Assembly (NCBI GenBank): GCA_034189195.1
Contig: JAXHVI010000115.1
Span: 1-62,410, forward strand
Direction of reading: 5' to 3'
Length of the DNA: 62,410 nt
DNA from: Desulfosudis sp034189195
GTDB taxonomy: Bacteria; Desulfobacterota; Desulfobacteria; Desulfobacterales; Desulfosudaceae
Positions 1 through 8,655 of this stretch are shown piece by piece. Under the pieces are notes generated by a model, which did not search any database, was not told where the DNA came from, and was given only the letters and a program-made list of their open reading frames with translations. A program made the translations under genes and the position numbers. How positions within the stretch are numbered: the first letter of the stretch is position 1; each line of letters opens with the position of its first letter.

Positions 1-234
1 GTCGTTGGGACCTTGCCAAAGGTAGGGAAACGCAAATGCCAGCGCGATTATTATAAAAGCCTGCTTGTTCAAGCCATTCGCAATTCGGGATATCCGATTA
101 CCCTTGGCGGTATTGAATTCGCACCCGAACTAACCTCGGCCATGGACCTGTATCGGGCATGCCACAATCACCATTGCCTGAAGGCTTTCGTTGATGAGTT
201 AAGGGCAAAATTCAGACAGGGAAATCAAACATAG
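1..234 (+). CDS. partial small protein or C-terminal domain, effector-associated-domain-like
   Basis: Frame 1 is open from the window edge to TAG at 232-234. The only in-window start candidates are a TTG at 13 and a late ATG at 142, so the gene probably begins upstream. The last ~58 residues predict two to three helices. The spacing of MDLYRAC, CLKAFVDELRA and a Gly/Asn tail recalls the EAD2-type effector-associated domains of conflict-system proteins; this is recognition by eye, not a search. The stop lies within the ribosome-binding region of the DUF499 gene (start 249), so the two are probably co-transcribed and translationally coupled. Confidence 0.4.
   Translation, partial: VVGTLPKVGKRKCQRDYYKSLLVQAIRNSGYPITLGGIEFAPELTSAMDLYRACHNHHCLKAFVDELRAKFRQGNQT
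3..56 (+). CDS. possible C-terminal tail of an upstream gene (partial)
   Basis: Frame 3 is open from the window edge and closes with TAA at 54-56, giving a 17-residue tail ending in QMPARLL. It has the look of a natural protein C-terminus and lies just upstream of the DUF499 gene, so it could end the preceding gene of a defence operon. It overlaps another open frame, so only one of the two may be real, or a frameshift may join them. No family can be assigned from so short a piece. Confidence 0.25.
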   Translation, partial: RWDLAKGRETQMPARLL

Positions 235-248
235 GAGAATCTTTTAGT

Positions 249-2987
249 ATGGAACCCTGGTACAAAGTTGCCACGCCGAGACAGGAAGTTCGTGAAGGCC
301 GGTCGTTTAACCCGGACGAGTTCGCCATCCACCTGGAGCAGGTAATAGACAAGAGCGCGCCGGAGGATTACCGGGATCCGGAAAAGTTTTTTTCCCGTAC
401 CTGCTTTACTCGGGCGCTGAAGGAGCATACCGGCATGGTGCTGCGTCGGTTGTCCGGCGATACAGCAAACACTGCCCCAGTGATGACCCTGATTACTCAG
501 TTCGGCGGCGGTAAAACCCACACACTGGCAACGCTTTATCACCTGACGACCCATGGGGCCGGAGCCTCGAATTTTACAGGAGTAAAGGACTTGATGGCCC
601 AGGCGGGTCTCCAGGCCGTTCCCGAAGCCCGTGTGGCCGCTTTTGTCGGCAATGCCTGGGACCCGCGGGAGGGCCGGGAAACGCCTTGGATCGATGTGGC
701 CCGTCAGCTTGCCGGGGATAAAGGCGTCCAGGAACTTGGCCCTGCAGCAAAGACCACGCCGCCGGGCACGGAAACCCTTGTTCGTGTTTTTAAAGCGGCG
801 GGAAAACCAGTGCTTCTCCTTTTCGACGAAGTGCTTAACTATCTAAACCGCCATCGGGGCATGGCCGACCAGTTTCATGCCTTTATTCAGAACCTGACCG
901 TGGCCACCACCGGCACCACCCACGGCGCGGCGGTGATCAGCCTGCCCCGCAGTCAGGTGGAGATGACCGACTGGGATATGGAGTGGCAGGACAAGATCAC
1001 CAAAGTGGTCCGCCGGGTGGCCAAGGACCTTGTGGCCAATGACGAAGCTGAAATCAGCGAAGTGGTGCGCCGTCGGCTTTTTAAAGACCTGGGCAGTGAG
1101 AAAATTCGCAAAAATATCTGCAAAACCTATGCAGACTGGTGTTTTGAACGGCGCGCTCAACTCCCGGCGGAATGGACGGCTGTGGACAGCGCCACAACCG
1201 AAGCCAAAGCCAGGGAGTTTCTTCGAAGCCGGTTCGAGATGTGTTATCCGTTTCATCCGGCGACGTTGTCCGTGTTTCAGCGCAAATGGCAGGCCCTGAC
1301 CCAGTATCAGCAGACCCGAGGCACCCTGGCCATGCTGGCCCAGTGGATCGCCTGGGCCTATCGCACCGGGTTTACCGAAGCACGGAGGGAACCGCTCATT
1401 ACGCTGGGGTCCGCGCCGCTGGATGTGCCGGAGTTCCGCAGCGTCGTGCTGGGGCAGCTGGGCGAAACCCGGCTGGGGGCCGCTATTGATGCCGATATTT
1501 GCGGCGCACAGGCGCATGCCCGGGCGTTGGATGCGGATACAAAAGGCGCCTTGCGTAATATTCATCGCCGGGTGGCCACAACCATTCTGTTTGAATCATC
1601 GGGCGGTCAGATAGATAAGATTGCCCATCTGCCCGAGTTGCGGTTTGCCCTTGGCGAGCCGGATGTCGATACCACGTCCGTGGATACGGCGGCCTTGACG
1701 CTTGAAGACAAAGCCTATTTTATCCGGCGGGTCGGTTCGGATGGATTCCGGATCGGCCATCAGCCGACCATGAAAAAAGTGGTTAACGACCGCCGGGCTT
1801 CGCTGGACGAAGAAACCGAAACCAGACCGGCCATGCGGATACTGGCTCAGAAAGAGTTTGACCGGGGAGCCGGCATTCCCATCGTGCTTTTCCCGACCGA
1901 CGGAGCGTCGGTGCAGGATACCCCCCGGTTGACCCTGGTTGTCATCGATCCGGAGTCCGAATGGACCGGAACAGGGTTATTAAAACAGCAGATAGCGGAA
2001 TGGACCCGACAGCGTGGAACATCACCCCGGCTCTATCCAGGTTCACTGGTCTGGTGCGTTAAAAAACCGGGACGCGAGTTCAAGGAGAAGGTGGAGTTGT
2101 GGCTGGCTTGGAAGCGCGTGGCCAAAGAGATTACCGAGGGAACCCTTGGCGGGGATTTTGACCGTTCTGACCGGACGCAACTACAAACCAAGGTGGCTGA
2201 TGCCGAAGTGGCAGCCAAGGATGAAGTCTGGGGAGGATTCCGGTTTGTGGTAATCGCCGATCATCGGGAGCCGGATGGTCTCAAGGTTATCGATCTCGGC
2301 GCGGGCCATTCCAGCGGCAGCGAAACGCTCTGCGGCCGTGTTATAACTGCGCTCAAATCCCAGGCACTGCTGAATGAATCTGTAGGCGCCGGCTACATCG
2401 AGAGAAACTGGCCGCCCGCACTTAAGACGTCCGGGGCATGGCCTCTTGCGAGTCTGAGGCAAAGCTTTCTGAATGGCTCGTTAACCCGCCTGCTTGATCC
2501 AGACACAATTCTGAGAGGCAAAATCGTCGAGTTTGTTTCAAGAGGAGACTTTGGCTTGGCGTCGGGTCAGAAACCCGATGGCGGATATGAACGCGTGTTC
2601 TTTAACGAATTTATCGACCCGGCGGATATCATTTTTGAGCCGGGCGTCTTTCTTCTTTTAAAGAAAAAAGCAAATAGCCTCAAGATTGTGCCCGAACCCG
2701 AGCCGATTTCAGACCCGGTGCCGTTGCCTGAATCAGAACCCCGGCCCGAACCGGAACCCGAACCGGCCAAGAGTGCACGGACGTTTCGGATTTCCGGCGA
2801 TGTTCCCCCCGAAATCTGGAACCGGCTGGGGACAAAAATTCTTCCCAAGCTGCGAAGCGGTAAAGACCTTAAGATCGGCATTGAGTTTTCAGTAACCATT
2901 GATCGGCAGATTGAAAAAACGTTTGAATCCGATCTCAAACAGATCCTTGAGGACCTTGGCTTAACAGGGCGCGTTTGGTTTGAATAG
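249..2987 (+). CDS. DUF499 family P-loop ATPase, defence-island associated
   Basis: A 912-residue AAA-type ATPase. Walker A is FGGGKTHT at about residues 85-92 and Walker B is LLLFDEV at about 189-195. The long middle region matches the DUF499 layout. Near residues 815-850 a Pro-Glu repeat linker leads to a ~70-residue C-terminal alpha/beta domain. DUF499 proteins are known neighbours of DUF1156 methyltransferases, DUF3780 proteins and helicases in anti-phage islands; those partners would lie left of the window. The ATG at 249 follows AGGAGAA at about 9 nt. Function is inferred from family context: ATP-driven DNA or protein remodelling in phage defence. Confidence 0.8.
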   Translation: MEPWYKVATPRQEVREGRSFNPDEFAIHLEQVIDKSAPEDYRDPEKFFSRTCFTRALKEHTGMVLRRLSGDTANTAPVMTLITQFGGGKTHTLATLYHLTTHGAGASNFTGVKDLMAQAGLQAVPEARVAAFVGNAWDPREGRETPWIDVARQLAGDKGVQELGPAAKTTPPGTETLVRVFKAAGKPVLLLFDEVLNYLNRHRGMADQFHAFIQNLTVATTGTTHGAAVISLPRSQVEMTDWDMEWQDKITKVVRRVAKDLVANDEAEISEVVRRRLFKDLGSEKIRKNICKTYADWCFERRAQLPAEWTAVDSATTEAKAREFLRSRFEMCYPFHPATLSVFQRKWQALTQYQQTRGTLAMLAQWIAWAYRTGFTEARREPLITLGSAPLDVPEFRSVVLGQLGETRLGAAIDADICGAQAHARALDADTKGALRNIHRRVATTILFESSGGQIDKIAHLPELRFALGEPDVDTTSVDTAALTLEDKAYFIRRVGSDGFRIGHQPTMKKVVNDRRASLDEETETRPAMRILAQKEFDRGAGIPIVLFPTDGASVQDTPRLTLVVIDPESEWTGTGLLKQQIAEWTRQRGTSPRLYPGSLVWCVKKPGREFKEKVELWLAWKRVAKEITEGTLGGDFDRSDRTQLQTKVADAEVAAKDEVWGGFRFVVIADHREPDGLKVIDLGAGHSSGSETLCGRVITALKSQALLNESVGAGYIERNWPPALKTSGAWPLASLRQSFLNGSLTRLLDPDTILRGKIVEFVSRGDFGLASGQKPDGGYERVFFNEFIDPADIIFEPGVFLLLKKKANSLKIVPEPEPISDPVPLPESEPRPEPEPEPAKSARTFRISGDVPPEIWNRLGTKILPKLRSGKDLKIGIEFSVTIDRQIEKTFESDLKQILEDLGLTGRVWFE

Positions 2988-3008
2988 GCGATTTATTTAA
3001 GGCCTGTC

Positions 3009-4901
3009 ATGTGCGGCATCAGCGGTATCATAACGCAATTACTGGCCGAAAACGAGGTGCTGGCCCGCCTGGAACGGATGGGACACCTGCAACGTCACCG
3101 GGGTCCGGATGACCGGCGGGAGCAGGTGTTTGATGGCCCTGAAGGCCGGCGGATCGGCCTGGGCCTGGCGCGGCTTTCCATCCTTGACCTTGAAACCGGC
3201 ATGCAGCCCATTGTCTGTCCCGAAGACGGCACCGCCATCGTCTGCAACGGCCAGGTCTACAACTATGTGGAGCTGCGCCGGGAAATGGCCGGCCAGTCTT
3301 TTGTCTCCAAAGGGGATATTGAAACCGCCCTTCACGCCTATCGAAAAAAGGGGCTCGATTTTTTAAACGACCTCAACGGCATGTACGGCGGCGTCATTTA
3401 TGATCCGGTAAAGCACCGGGTGGTGCTGTTCCGGGACCGGTTCGGCATCAAGCCCCTGTATTACACGACCCATGAAGGCACCTTCGTGTTTGCCTCGGAG
3501 ATCAAACCCCTGCTGGCCGGCAGCGGCCGGCCGGCCCGGCTTAACGAGGCCCGGCTGGCCACCTTTTTTACCTACCGCTATGTGCCGGGCGAGCAGACCC
3601 TGTTTGAGGGGGTGCTGCGCCTGCCGCCGGCAAGCTTTCTGGTCTACGATCTGCGCACCGGCAGGCATGAGATTCACCGGTACTGGAACTATTCACCGGA
3701 CCGGCCCGATCCGGCCATGACCCCTGAAACAGCCCAGGAAACCTTTTATGATCTTTTTTCCGACGCCGTTCGCATTCGGCTTCGTTCCGACGTGGAGGTG
3801 GGGGCCCTTGTCAGCGGCGGCATTGACTCGTCGGCCGTGGCTTCACAGGCAGTGGCCCTGCGCGGCCCGGGCCGGTTGTTTACCATCGCCTTTGAGGAAC
3901 AGGCCTATAATGAGCTGGCAGATGTAAACGCCTTTCTTACGGCAAACAGCGGGCGGTTTGCCGGGTGTGACCATATCGTCCAGTCCTGCGACAGGCGCAT
4001 GCTGGAGCGGCTCCCCGGTATTGTTGAATCCCTTGAGGAACCTGTTTCACTGGGAACCGTCCTGCCCACCGACCAGGTCTGTGAACTGGCCGGAAGCCAC
4101 CTCAAGGTGGTGGTGACAGGGGAGGGGGCAGACGAGATATTTGCCGGGTACCGCAAGTTTTTGATCGAGGCCGCGGCCCATGCCTATCCCGCGCTTTGCG
4201 CCACCGGCCAGAAAGAACTGGCAGCGACCTATCCTGAACTGTTGCCCTACCTGGCCGTTCGGCACGGGGACCCGGCAAAACGGTATATTCAGAGCGAACT
4301 GCTGTTTGACGCTCCGTTCCTTGAACAGCTGCTGGGCCGGGCCGGCCTTGATACGGCATTCCCCGAGGACGCGCTGCCGACGGTTGATCCGGCCGGTCAT
4401 CCGGTAAATACCGCCATTGCCTTTGAATGCCGGGCCCGGCTTCCCGACTACGTGATCCTGCGGCTGGACAAACTCTCCATGCGCCATTCGCTTGAGACCC
4501 GTACCCCGTTTCTGGATTTTCGTCTGGCCGAATTCGCGGCCCGGCTGCCTGTTCACCTGAAACTGGATACTTTCGCCGGCATGGAAAAGGTGGTGTGCCG
4601 CCAGTCCTTTGAACGGTTCGGTGTGCTGGACCGGCAAACCGCCTTTCGTAAAAAAAAGCCCTTTACCATTCCCCTGGCCCCCTGGTTGTCCGAGCCGGAC
4701 CGGCTTCCGGAGCCGATTCGGGAAGTTGTCCGTGGCGATAGGGTAGCCCGGCAGGGGATCGTCGATCCCGCCATATTTAAACGGCTTGTGGAAAACATCA
4801 CCAGCGACAACATCGGGCCGCACACCCTGGTCTCCGAGGCGGACCGGGTGTTTGCGGTGATTGTGTTTACATTGTGGTATGATCGGTTTATGGGAGGGTA
4901 A
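3009..4901 (+). CDS. asnB: asparagine synthase (glutamine-hydrolysing) family
   Basis: A 630-residue class II glutamine amidotransferase. It starts MCGISGI, so Cys2 becomes the N-terminal nucleophile after Met removal. The ATP-pyrophosphatase synthase domain follows, with its PP-loop SGGIDSS at about residues 268-275. Length and layout match AsnB proteins that convert aspartate, glutamine and ATP to asparagine. The same fold is used by peptide and cell-envelope amidotransferases, so the acceptor is not certain. The next gene (5089) is a glutamate-cysteine ligase-like enzyme, another amide-bond former, but a 187-nt gap with a repeat hairpin separates them. Confidence 0.85.
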   Translation: MCGISGIITQLLAENEVLARLERMGHLQRHRGPDDRREQVFDGPEGRRIGLGLARLSILDLETGMQPIVCPEDGTAIVCNGQVYNYVELRREMAGQSFVSKGDIETALHAYRKKGLDFLNDLNGMYGGVIYDPVKHRVVLFRDRFGIKPLYYTTHEGTFVFASEIKPLLAGSGRPARLNEARLATFFTYRYVPGEQTLFEGVLRLPPASFLVYDLRTGRHEIHRYWNYSPDRPDPAMTPETAQETFYDLFSDAVRIRLRSDVEVGALVSGGIDSSAVASQAVALRGPGRLFTIAFEEQAYNELADVNAFLTANSGRFAGCDHIVQSCDRRMLERLPGIVESLEEPVSLGTVLPTDQVCELAGSHLKVVVTGEGADEIFAGYRKFLIEAAAHAYPALCATGQKELAATYPELLPYLAVRHGDPAKRYIQSELLFDAPFLEQLLGRAGLDTAFPEDALPTVDPAGHPVNTAIAFECRARLPDYVILRLDKLSMRHSLETRTPFLDFRLAEFAARLPVHLKLDTFAGMEKVVCRQSFERFGVLDRQTAFRKKKPFTIPLAPWLSEPDRLPEPIREVVRGDRVARQGIVDPAIFKRLVENITSDNIGPHTLVSEADRVFAVIVFTLWYDRFMGG

Positions 4902-4956
4902 GAAATGACTCAAGGGAATAAATACCACAATATTCTTGTCCGGATTTAAATATTAT

Positions 4957-5075
4957 CTTACTCTTACTCTTACTCTTACTCTTAATCCTAATCGAAACCC
5001 GACTGAAACGGGAGTAAGATCACGGTCACGAGCACGGTCACGGGCACGAGTAAGAGAAAGAGAAAGAGCAGGAGA
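4957..5075. repeat. hexamer-periodic inverted repeat, CTTACT/GAGCAC family, copy 1
   Basis: The left arm (4957-4996) is tandem CTTACT hexamers. The right arm (5011-5075) is purine-rich, with GAGTAA, GAGCAC and GTCACG units. The arms are roughly complementary and could fold into a long imperfect hairpin. A second copy with the same logic lies at 37449-37575. An open frame through the repeat is an artefact (LTLTLT then RARSRAR-like translation). The purine-rich arm ends next to the ribosome-binding site of the gene starting at 5089. Confidence 0.8.
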
Positions 5076-5088
5076 GGGAAGGATCGTT

Positions 5089-6024
5089 ATGGTTCAGGAC
5101 TCGCGGCAACACCTTATCGAGGACTATGCCGGACAACTGCTGGAACGGATCGCAGAAAAGCTGGTTCCTGATGCCGGACGTACCTACGGGTTTGAATTCG
5201 AGTTTCTGGCAAAAGAGCCGCCCACGTCGGAGTGTGTCAAAAAGATGCACGGGTGTCTTGCCGAGATGGGGTTTGTCCATGACGGCAAGTATCTGAAAAA
5301 CAGCCACGGCATGCATGTCACCTTTGAACCCGGCGGCCAGATCGAATACCACAGCATGCCCCTTCTGCCAGGCGCCGATGAAGCATTTGACGCCACTTTA
5401 AAGGAGATTGACACCATCAATGACGCCATTCGGTGGGAGTGCGGCGTGGACTACACGCCGGAGCCCTATATGCCGGGCCGGGGGGAAGGGCCGCTCTGCC
5501 TGACCAGCGAACGGTATGTCAATCTTCACAAAAGGCTGGCAAAAAGCGGCACCCGGGGCCACGAGATGATGAAGGGCACGGCCTCGATTCATCTGCACGC
5601 CCTGCTTTTAAGTATTGACGAGATGCCGGCCTTGTTCGGCCTGATGGACCGGCTGGGCCGAAGCCCGAATTTTCGCATGGGGCCGGAGCGCCGGGATATC
5701 TGGGACAACACCGACGACACGCGATGCGGCATGCCTTACCTGCGGCCCGGCCGGGATACATCCGCCGCCGACCTGGCCCGGGACATTGTGCGGGTGGGCA
5801 TGGACGCAGTGGTGCTGGGCGCCGAGATCCCCTACTGGCAGACCCGGAACCCTGCATTTGAATCGTTTCTGTACCACATGACGACAATTTTCACCGATGT
5901 ACGGCTCAACATGAGCGCTCCCACCCTGGAGCTGCGCACTCTGGATGCCGTGCCCGGCGATCTGTTTAAGGTAAAGTGGCGGCAATTTATTGATGAAGTG
6001 GAAGCACAAGGAGGTTTGAAATGA
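5089..6024 (+). CDS. glutamate-cysteine ligase-like (GCS2 family) protein
   Basis: 311 residues. FEFEF near residue 26 is the metal/ATP-binding acidic beta-strand typical of glutamate-cysteine ligases. TASIHLHALL and MSAPTLELRTLDA fit conserved strands of the GCS2/EgtA-like fold. Such enzymes join glutamate to cysteine or another amine using ATP. I chose ATG 5089 because GGAGAGGGAAGG lies just upstream and the longer frame is repeat-encoded low-complexity sequence. It overlaps the glutaredoxin start by 4 nt, so the pair is translationally coupled, supporting a role in low-molecular-weight thiol synthesis. No glutathione synthetase is seen nearby. Confidence 0.75.
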   Translation: MVQDSRQHLIEDYAGQLLERIAEKLVPDAGRTYGFEFEFLAKEPPTSECVKKMHGCLAEMGFVHDGKYLKNSHGMHVTFEPGGQIEYHSMPLLPGADEAFDATLKEIDTINDAIRWECGVDYTPEPYMPGRGEGPLCLTSERYVNLHKRLAKSGTRGHEMMKGTASIHLHALLLSIDEMPALFGLMDRLGRSPNFRMGPERRDIWDNTDDTRCGMPYLRPGRDTSAADLARDIVRVGMDAVVLGAEIPYWQTRNPAFESFLYHMTTIFTDVRLNMSAPTLELRTLDAVPGDLFKVKWRQFIDEVEAQGGLK

Positions 6025-6281
6025 TCAAAGCGGTTGAAATCTACACAACAGGCACCTGTCCTTTCTGTATTCGGGCCAAGGCACTGCTGGACAAGAAAAA
6101 GGTTTCCTACACCGAGTTCCGGGTGGACCACACCCCGGCCTATGTGGATGAAGCCGTGAAGCGCAGCGGGGGGCGCACCACCGTGCCCCAGATTTTTATC
6201 GGCGAGGTCCGCGTGGGCGGATGTGACGAGCTTTACGCCCTGGAAAAGGAGAAAAAACTCGACGCCCTGCTGGGATTATAA
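6021..6281 (+). CDS. glutaredoxin
   Basis: 86 residues, a single glutaredoxin domain. The dithiol active site CPFC is at residues 13-16 (CPYC is the commoner form). The cis-Pro motif TVPQIFIG and the GG-CDEL glutathione-contact region are present. The start codon overlaps the stop of the glutamate-cysteine ligase-like gene (ATGA). It is a cytoplasmic thiol-disulfide oxidoreductase; the coupled ligase suggests its reductant is gamma-glutamylcysteine or glutathione, which is an inference. Confidence 0.92.
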   Translation: MIKAVEIYTTGTCPFCIRAKALLDKKKVSYTEFRVDHTPAYVDEAVKRSGGRTTVPQIFIGEVRVGGCDELYALEKEKKLDALLGL

Positions 6282-6317
6282 AAATTGATCGACTGATCTG
6301 ACCAAAGGAAACACACC

Positions 6318-8408
6318 ATGGGAAAATGCGTAAATCACCCGGACCGGGAAACCAATTATGTCTGTCTGAAACATGGAACTTACATGTGCGAGGAGTGCCT
6401 CAAGTGCCGCGACCCTGATCTCTATTGCAAGTTCCGGTCGTCATGCCCCATCTGGTTTATGACAAAACACAGCGACGGACTGGATGATGTAGGTGCTGAG
6501 GAGAAGAAGGAGTGTACCGTCACGTTTCAGCCCGACAATCAGAGAGTGACCCTGGCGGCCGGCAGCACTCTGCTGGACGCGGCCAGGGCCGGTGAAATAC
6601 CGCTGAATGCTTCCTGCAACGGCAAGGGCTCCTGCGGCAAGTGCAAGCTGGTGGCGGTCTCCGGCAAGGTGGACCATCCTCCAACGCCGCTGCTTACTGA
6701 CGAGGAAAAGAAAAACGGGTATGTGCTGGCCTGCCAGGCGAAACTTTCCGGGGATGTGACGGTGCGCATTCCCGAGGAGACGCTGGAAAAGAAACTCCAG
6801 GTGGCCGGCATGGGCGCCGAAGTGACCGACCGGTTAAAGGGGCTGGTAACGGACATTACGCCCATGCGTGAGTCCGTGGCCCTGGAACTCGCCCCCCCCA
6901 CCCTGGATGACGCGGTGAGCGACCTGGACCGGCTGAACCGGGGGCTCAAGCAGCAGGGGTATGATCTGGACCGCATGAACATGGGGCTCCGGGTCATGCG
7001 GGACATGGCCTCGGTTATGCGCAGCCAGAATTTTCATGTCACAGCCCATGTTCTAAAGAAGCGCTGTTCCAACGAGGTGGTGGGGTTGAACGCCGGAAAC
7101 GCGGCCGGTCCCGGCCTGGGGCTGGCCATTGACGTGGGCACCACCTCCATCGTGGTCTACCTGGTGGATATGACCGACGGTACGGTGATCGCCGCCACCG
7201 CCGGCCACAACCGTCAGGCGGCCTGCGGCGATGACGTGATCAACCGCATCGTATGCTCGGAAAAGGACGGCGTTAAAAAGCTGCGCACCATGGCCCTTGC
7301 CACCATCAACGGGTTGCTTAACGAAGCACTGTTTGCCGCGGGCCGGGACCGGCGCGAGGTCACCAACATCGCCCTGGCCGGCAACACGGTCATGACCCAC
7401 CTGCTGCTGGGCATTGAGCCGCGCAACATCCGGCGGGAACCCTATGTGCCTACTGTTTCGGCGTTTCCCATACTCAAGGCCGTTGAGGTGGGCATCAAGG
7501 CCGACCCGGACGCGGCGGTGTTTATCATGCCCGGCCCGGCCGGTTACGTGGGTGGTGATATTGTTTCCGGCCTGATCTATACCGGGTTCCACCGGGAAGA
7601 GGCCATGACCCTGTTCATCGACGTGGGCACCAACGGCGAGATCGTGCTGGGCAACAACCAGTGGCTGCTCACCGCCTCCTGCTCGGCCGGACCGGCTTTT
7701 GAAGGCGGCGGCGTGCGGTGGGGCATGCGGGCCGAAGAAGGGGCCATTGAAAAAGTAACAATCGACACTGACACCCTGGTGCCATCCTTCTCGGTGGTGG
7801 GAGACAAACCGGCCCGGGGCATCTGCGGGTCGGGCATGATCGACCTGATTTCCGAGATGCTGATGACCGGTGTCATTCAGGCCAACGGCCGGTTTGCCCT
7901 GGACGCTGACCATCCCCGCATGACCGTCACCGGTGATGAAAAGGCCTTTGTCGTTGCCATGGCCGGCCAGACCGCCGTGGGTCAGGATATCGTGTTTACC
8001 GAATCGGATATCAATACCATCATTCGCAGCAAGGGCGCGGTCTATGCCGGGTTCACCGTGCTGCTGCGCCAGGCGGGTATTGACTTTGCCATGCTCGATC
8101 AGGTGATCATCACCGGCGGGTTCGGCCAGTTTTTAAACATTGAAAAGGCCATCACCATCGGCCTGCTGCCTGACATCGACCGGGCAAAATTCAAATACAT
8201 GGGCAACAGTTCCGTGGCCGGGGCTTACATGGCCCTGCTTTCCGAAAAACACCGCAAGGAGGCGATCCGGGTATCCAACAGCATGACCTATGTGGATTTT
8301 TCCAGCAACAACGAGTTCATGAGCGAATTCACCTCGGCGCTTTTTTTGCCGCACACCAACCTGGAGGATTTCCCGTCGGTTAAATGGAAAAAAAATTCCC
8401 CAAAATAG
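6318..8408 (+). CDS. RACo-type corrinoid protein reductive activator with N-terminal cysteine-rich segment
   Basis: 696 residues. Residues 1-50 are Cys-rich (Cys4, 16, 24, 27, 30, 37, 43) and resemble a small zinc-binding B-box-like element. Residues ~65-155 form a [2Fe-2S] ferredoxin domain with Cys100, 106, 109 and 139 (C-x5-C-x2-C-x29-C). A linker leads to a C-terminal ASKHA ATPase domain from about residue 270 (LAIDVGTTS, DVGTNGE, ITGGFGQ). RACo/RamA proteins use ATP and a low-potential electron to return Co(II) corrinoid proteins to Co(I). No corrinoid protein or methyltransferase lies nearby. The 3' end runs into an IS630 transposase fragment, so the last residues may not be ancestral. 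Confidence 0.85.
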   Translation: MGKCVNHPDRETNYVCLKHGTYMCEECLKCRDPDLYCKFRSSCPIWFMTKHSDGLDDVGAEEKKECTVTFQPDNQRVTLAAGSTLLDAARAGEIPLNASCNGKGSCGKCKLVAVSGKVDHPPTPLLTDEEKKNGYVLACQAKLSGDVTVRIPEETLEKKLQVAGMGAEVTDRLKGLVTDITPMRESVALELAPPTLDDAVSDLDRLNRGLKQQGYDLDRMNMGLRVMRDMASVMRSQNFHVTAHVLKKRCSNEVVGLNAGNAAGPGLGLAIDVGTTSIVVYLVDMTDGTVIAATAGHNRQAACGDDVINRIVCSEKDGVKKLRTMALATINGLLNEALFAAGRDRREVTNIALAGNTVMTHLLLGIEPRNIRREPYVPTVSAFPILKAVEVGIKADPDAAVFIMPGPAGYVGGDIVSGLIYTGFHREEAMTLFIDVGTNGEIVLGNNQWLLTASCSAGPAFEGGGVRWGMRAEEGAIEKVTIDTDTLVPSFSVVGDKPARGICGSGMIDLISEMLMTGVIQANGRFALDADHPRMTVTGDEKAFVVAMAGQTAVGQDIVFTESDINTIIRSKGAVYAGFTVLLRQAGIDFAMLDQVIITGGFGQFLNIEKAITIGLLPDIDRAKFKYMGNSSVAGAYMALLSEKHRKEAIRVSNSMTYVDFSSNNEFMSEFTSALFLPHTNLEDFPSVKWKKNSPK

Positions 8409-8569
8409 TTGCCGAAGTCAGCCGGCAGTGGGAAGGGAACGGTCCGATTCGTTTAATGTTTCAGGACGAAGCACGTTTTGGACGGATATCAGACACCAGG
8501 AGATGTTGGTGCCCCAAGCCTATACGCCCCGTCTGCCGGTTTCAGCATGGGGGAAAAATCAATATTTAG
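8384..8569 (+). pseudogene. IS630-family transposase remnant
   Basis: A ~60-codon fragment in a frame different from the preceding gene. The string LMFQDEARFGR and the following RRCW-PK-IRP match the DDE catalytic core of IS630/Tc1-like transposases, with Asp in QDE as first acidic residue. Everything upstream (HTH) and downstream (second Asp and Glu) is missing. It overlaps the last 25 nt of the RACo-like gene. It is a fossil of an insertion that probably altered that gene's end and now separates it from the lipoprotein gene. Confidence 0.75.
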
Positions 8570-8655
8570 AGATTCCCTTATGTTTATGGAGAAATATTTT
8601 TGTAATCTGGTTTCCGACAGCTTGGATACCTTGGAAACGCCAAAGGAAATTTGCT

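Noticed and set aside
843..1565. Long antisense open frames inside real genes (also 4047-4928, 7053-7913, 58667-60553)
   Set aside because: They mirror high-GC coding strands, show no domains and oppose genes with clear motifs.
4957..5075. Hexamer repeats as a CRISPR array
   Set aside because: Units are 6 nt, continuous and without spacers; no cas gene is present.
4936..5088. Longer N-terminus for the glutamate-cysteine ligase-like gene
   Set aside because: It would be translated from the intergenic repeat (LTLTLT, RARSRAR) and lacks a ribosome-binding site; ATG 5089 has one.
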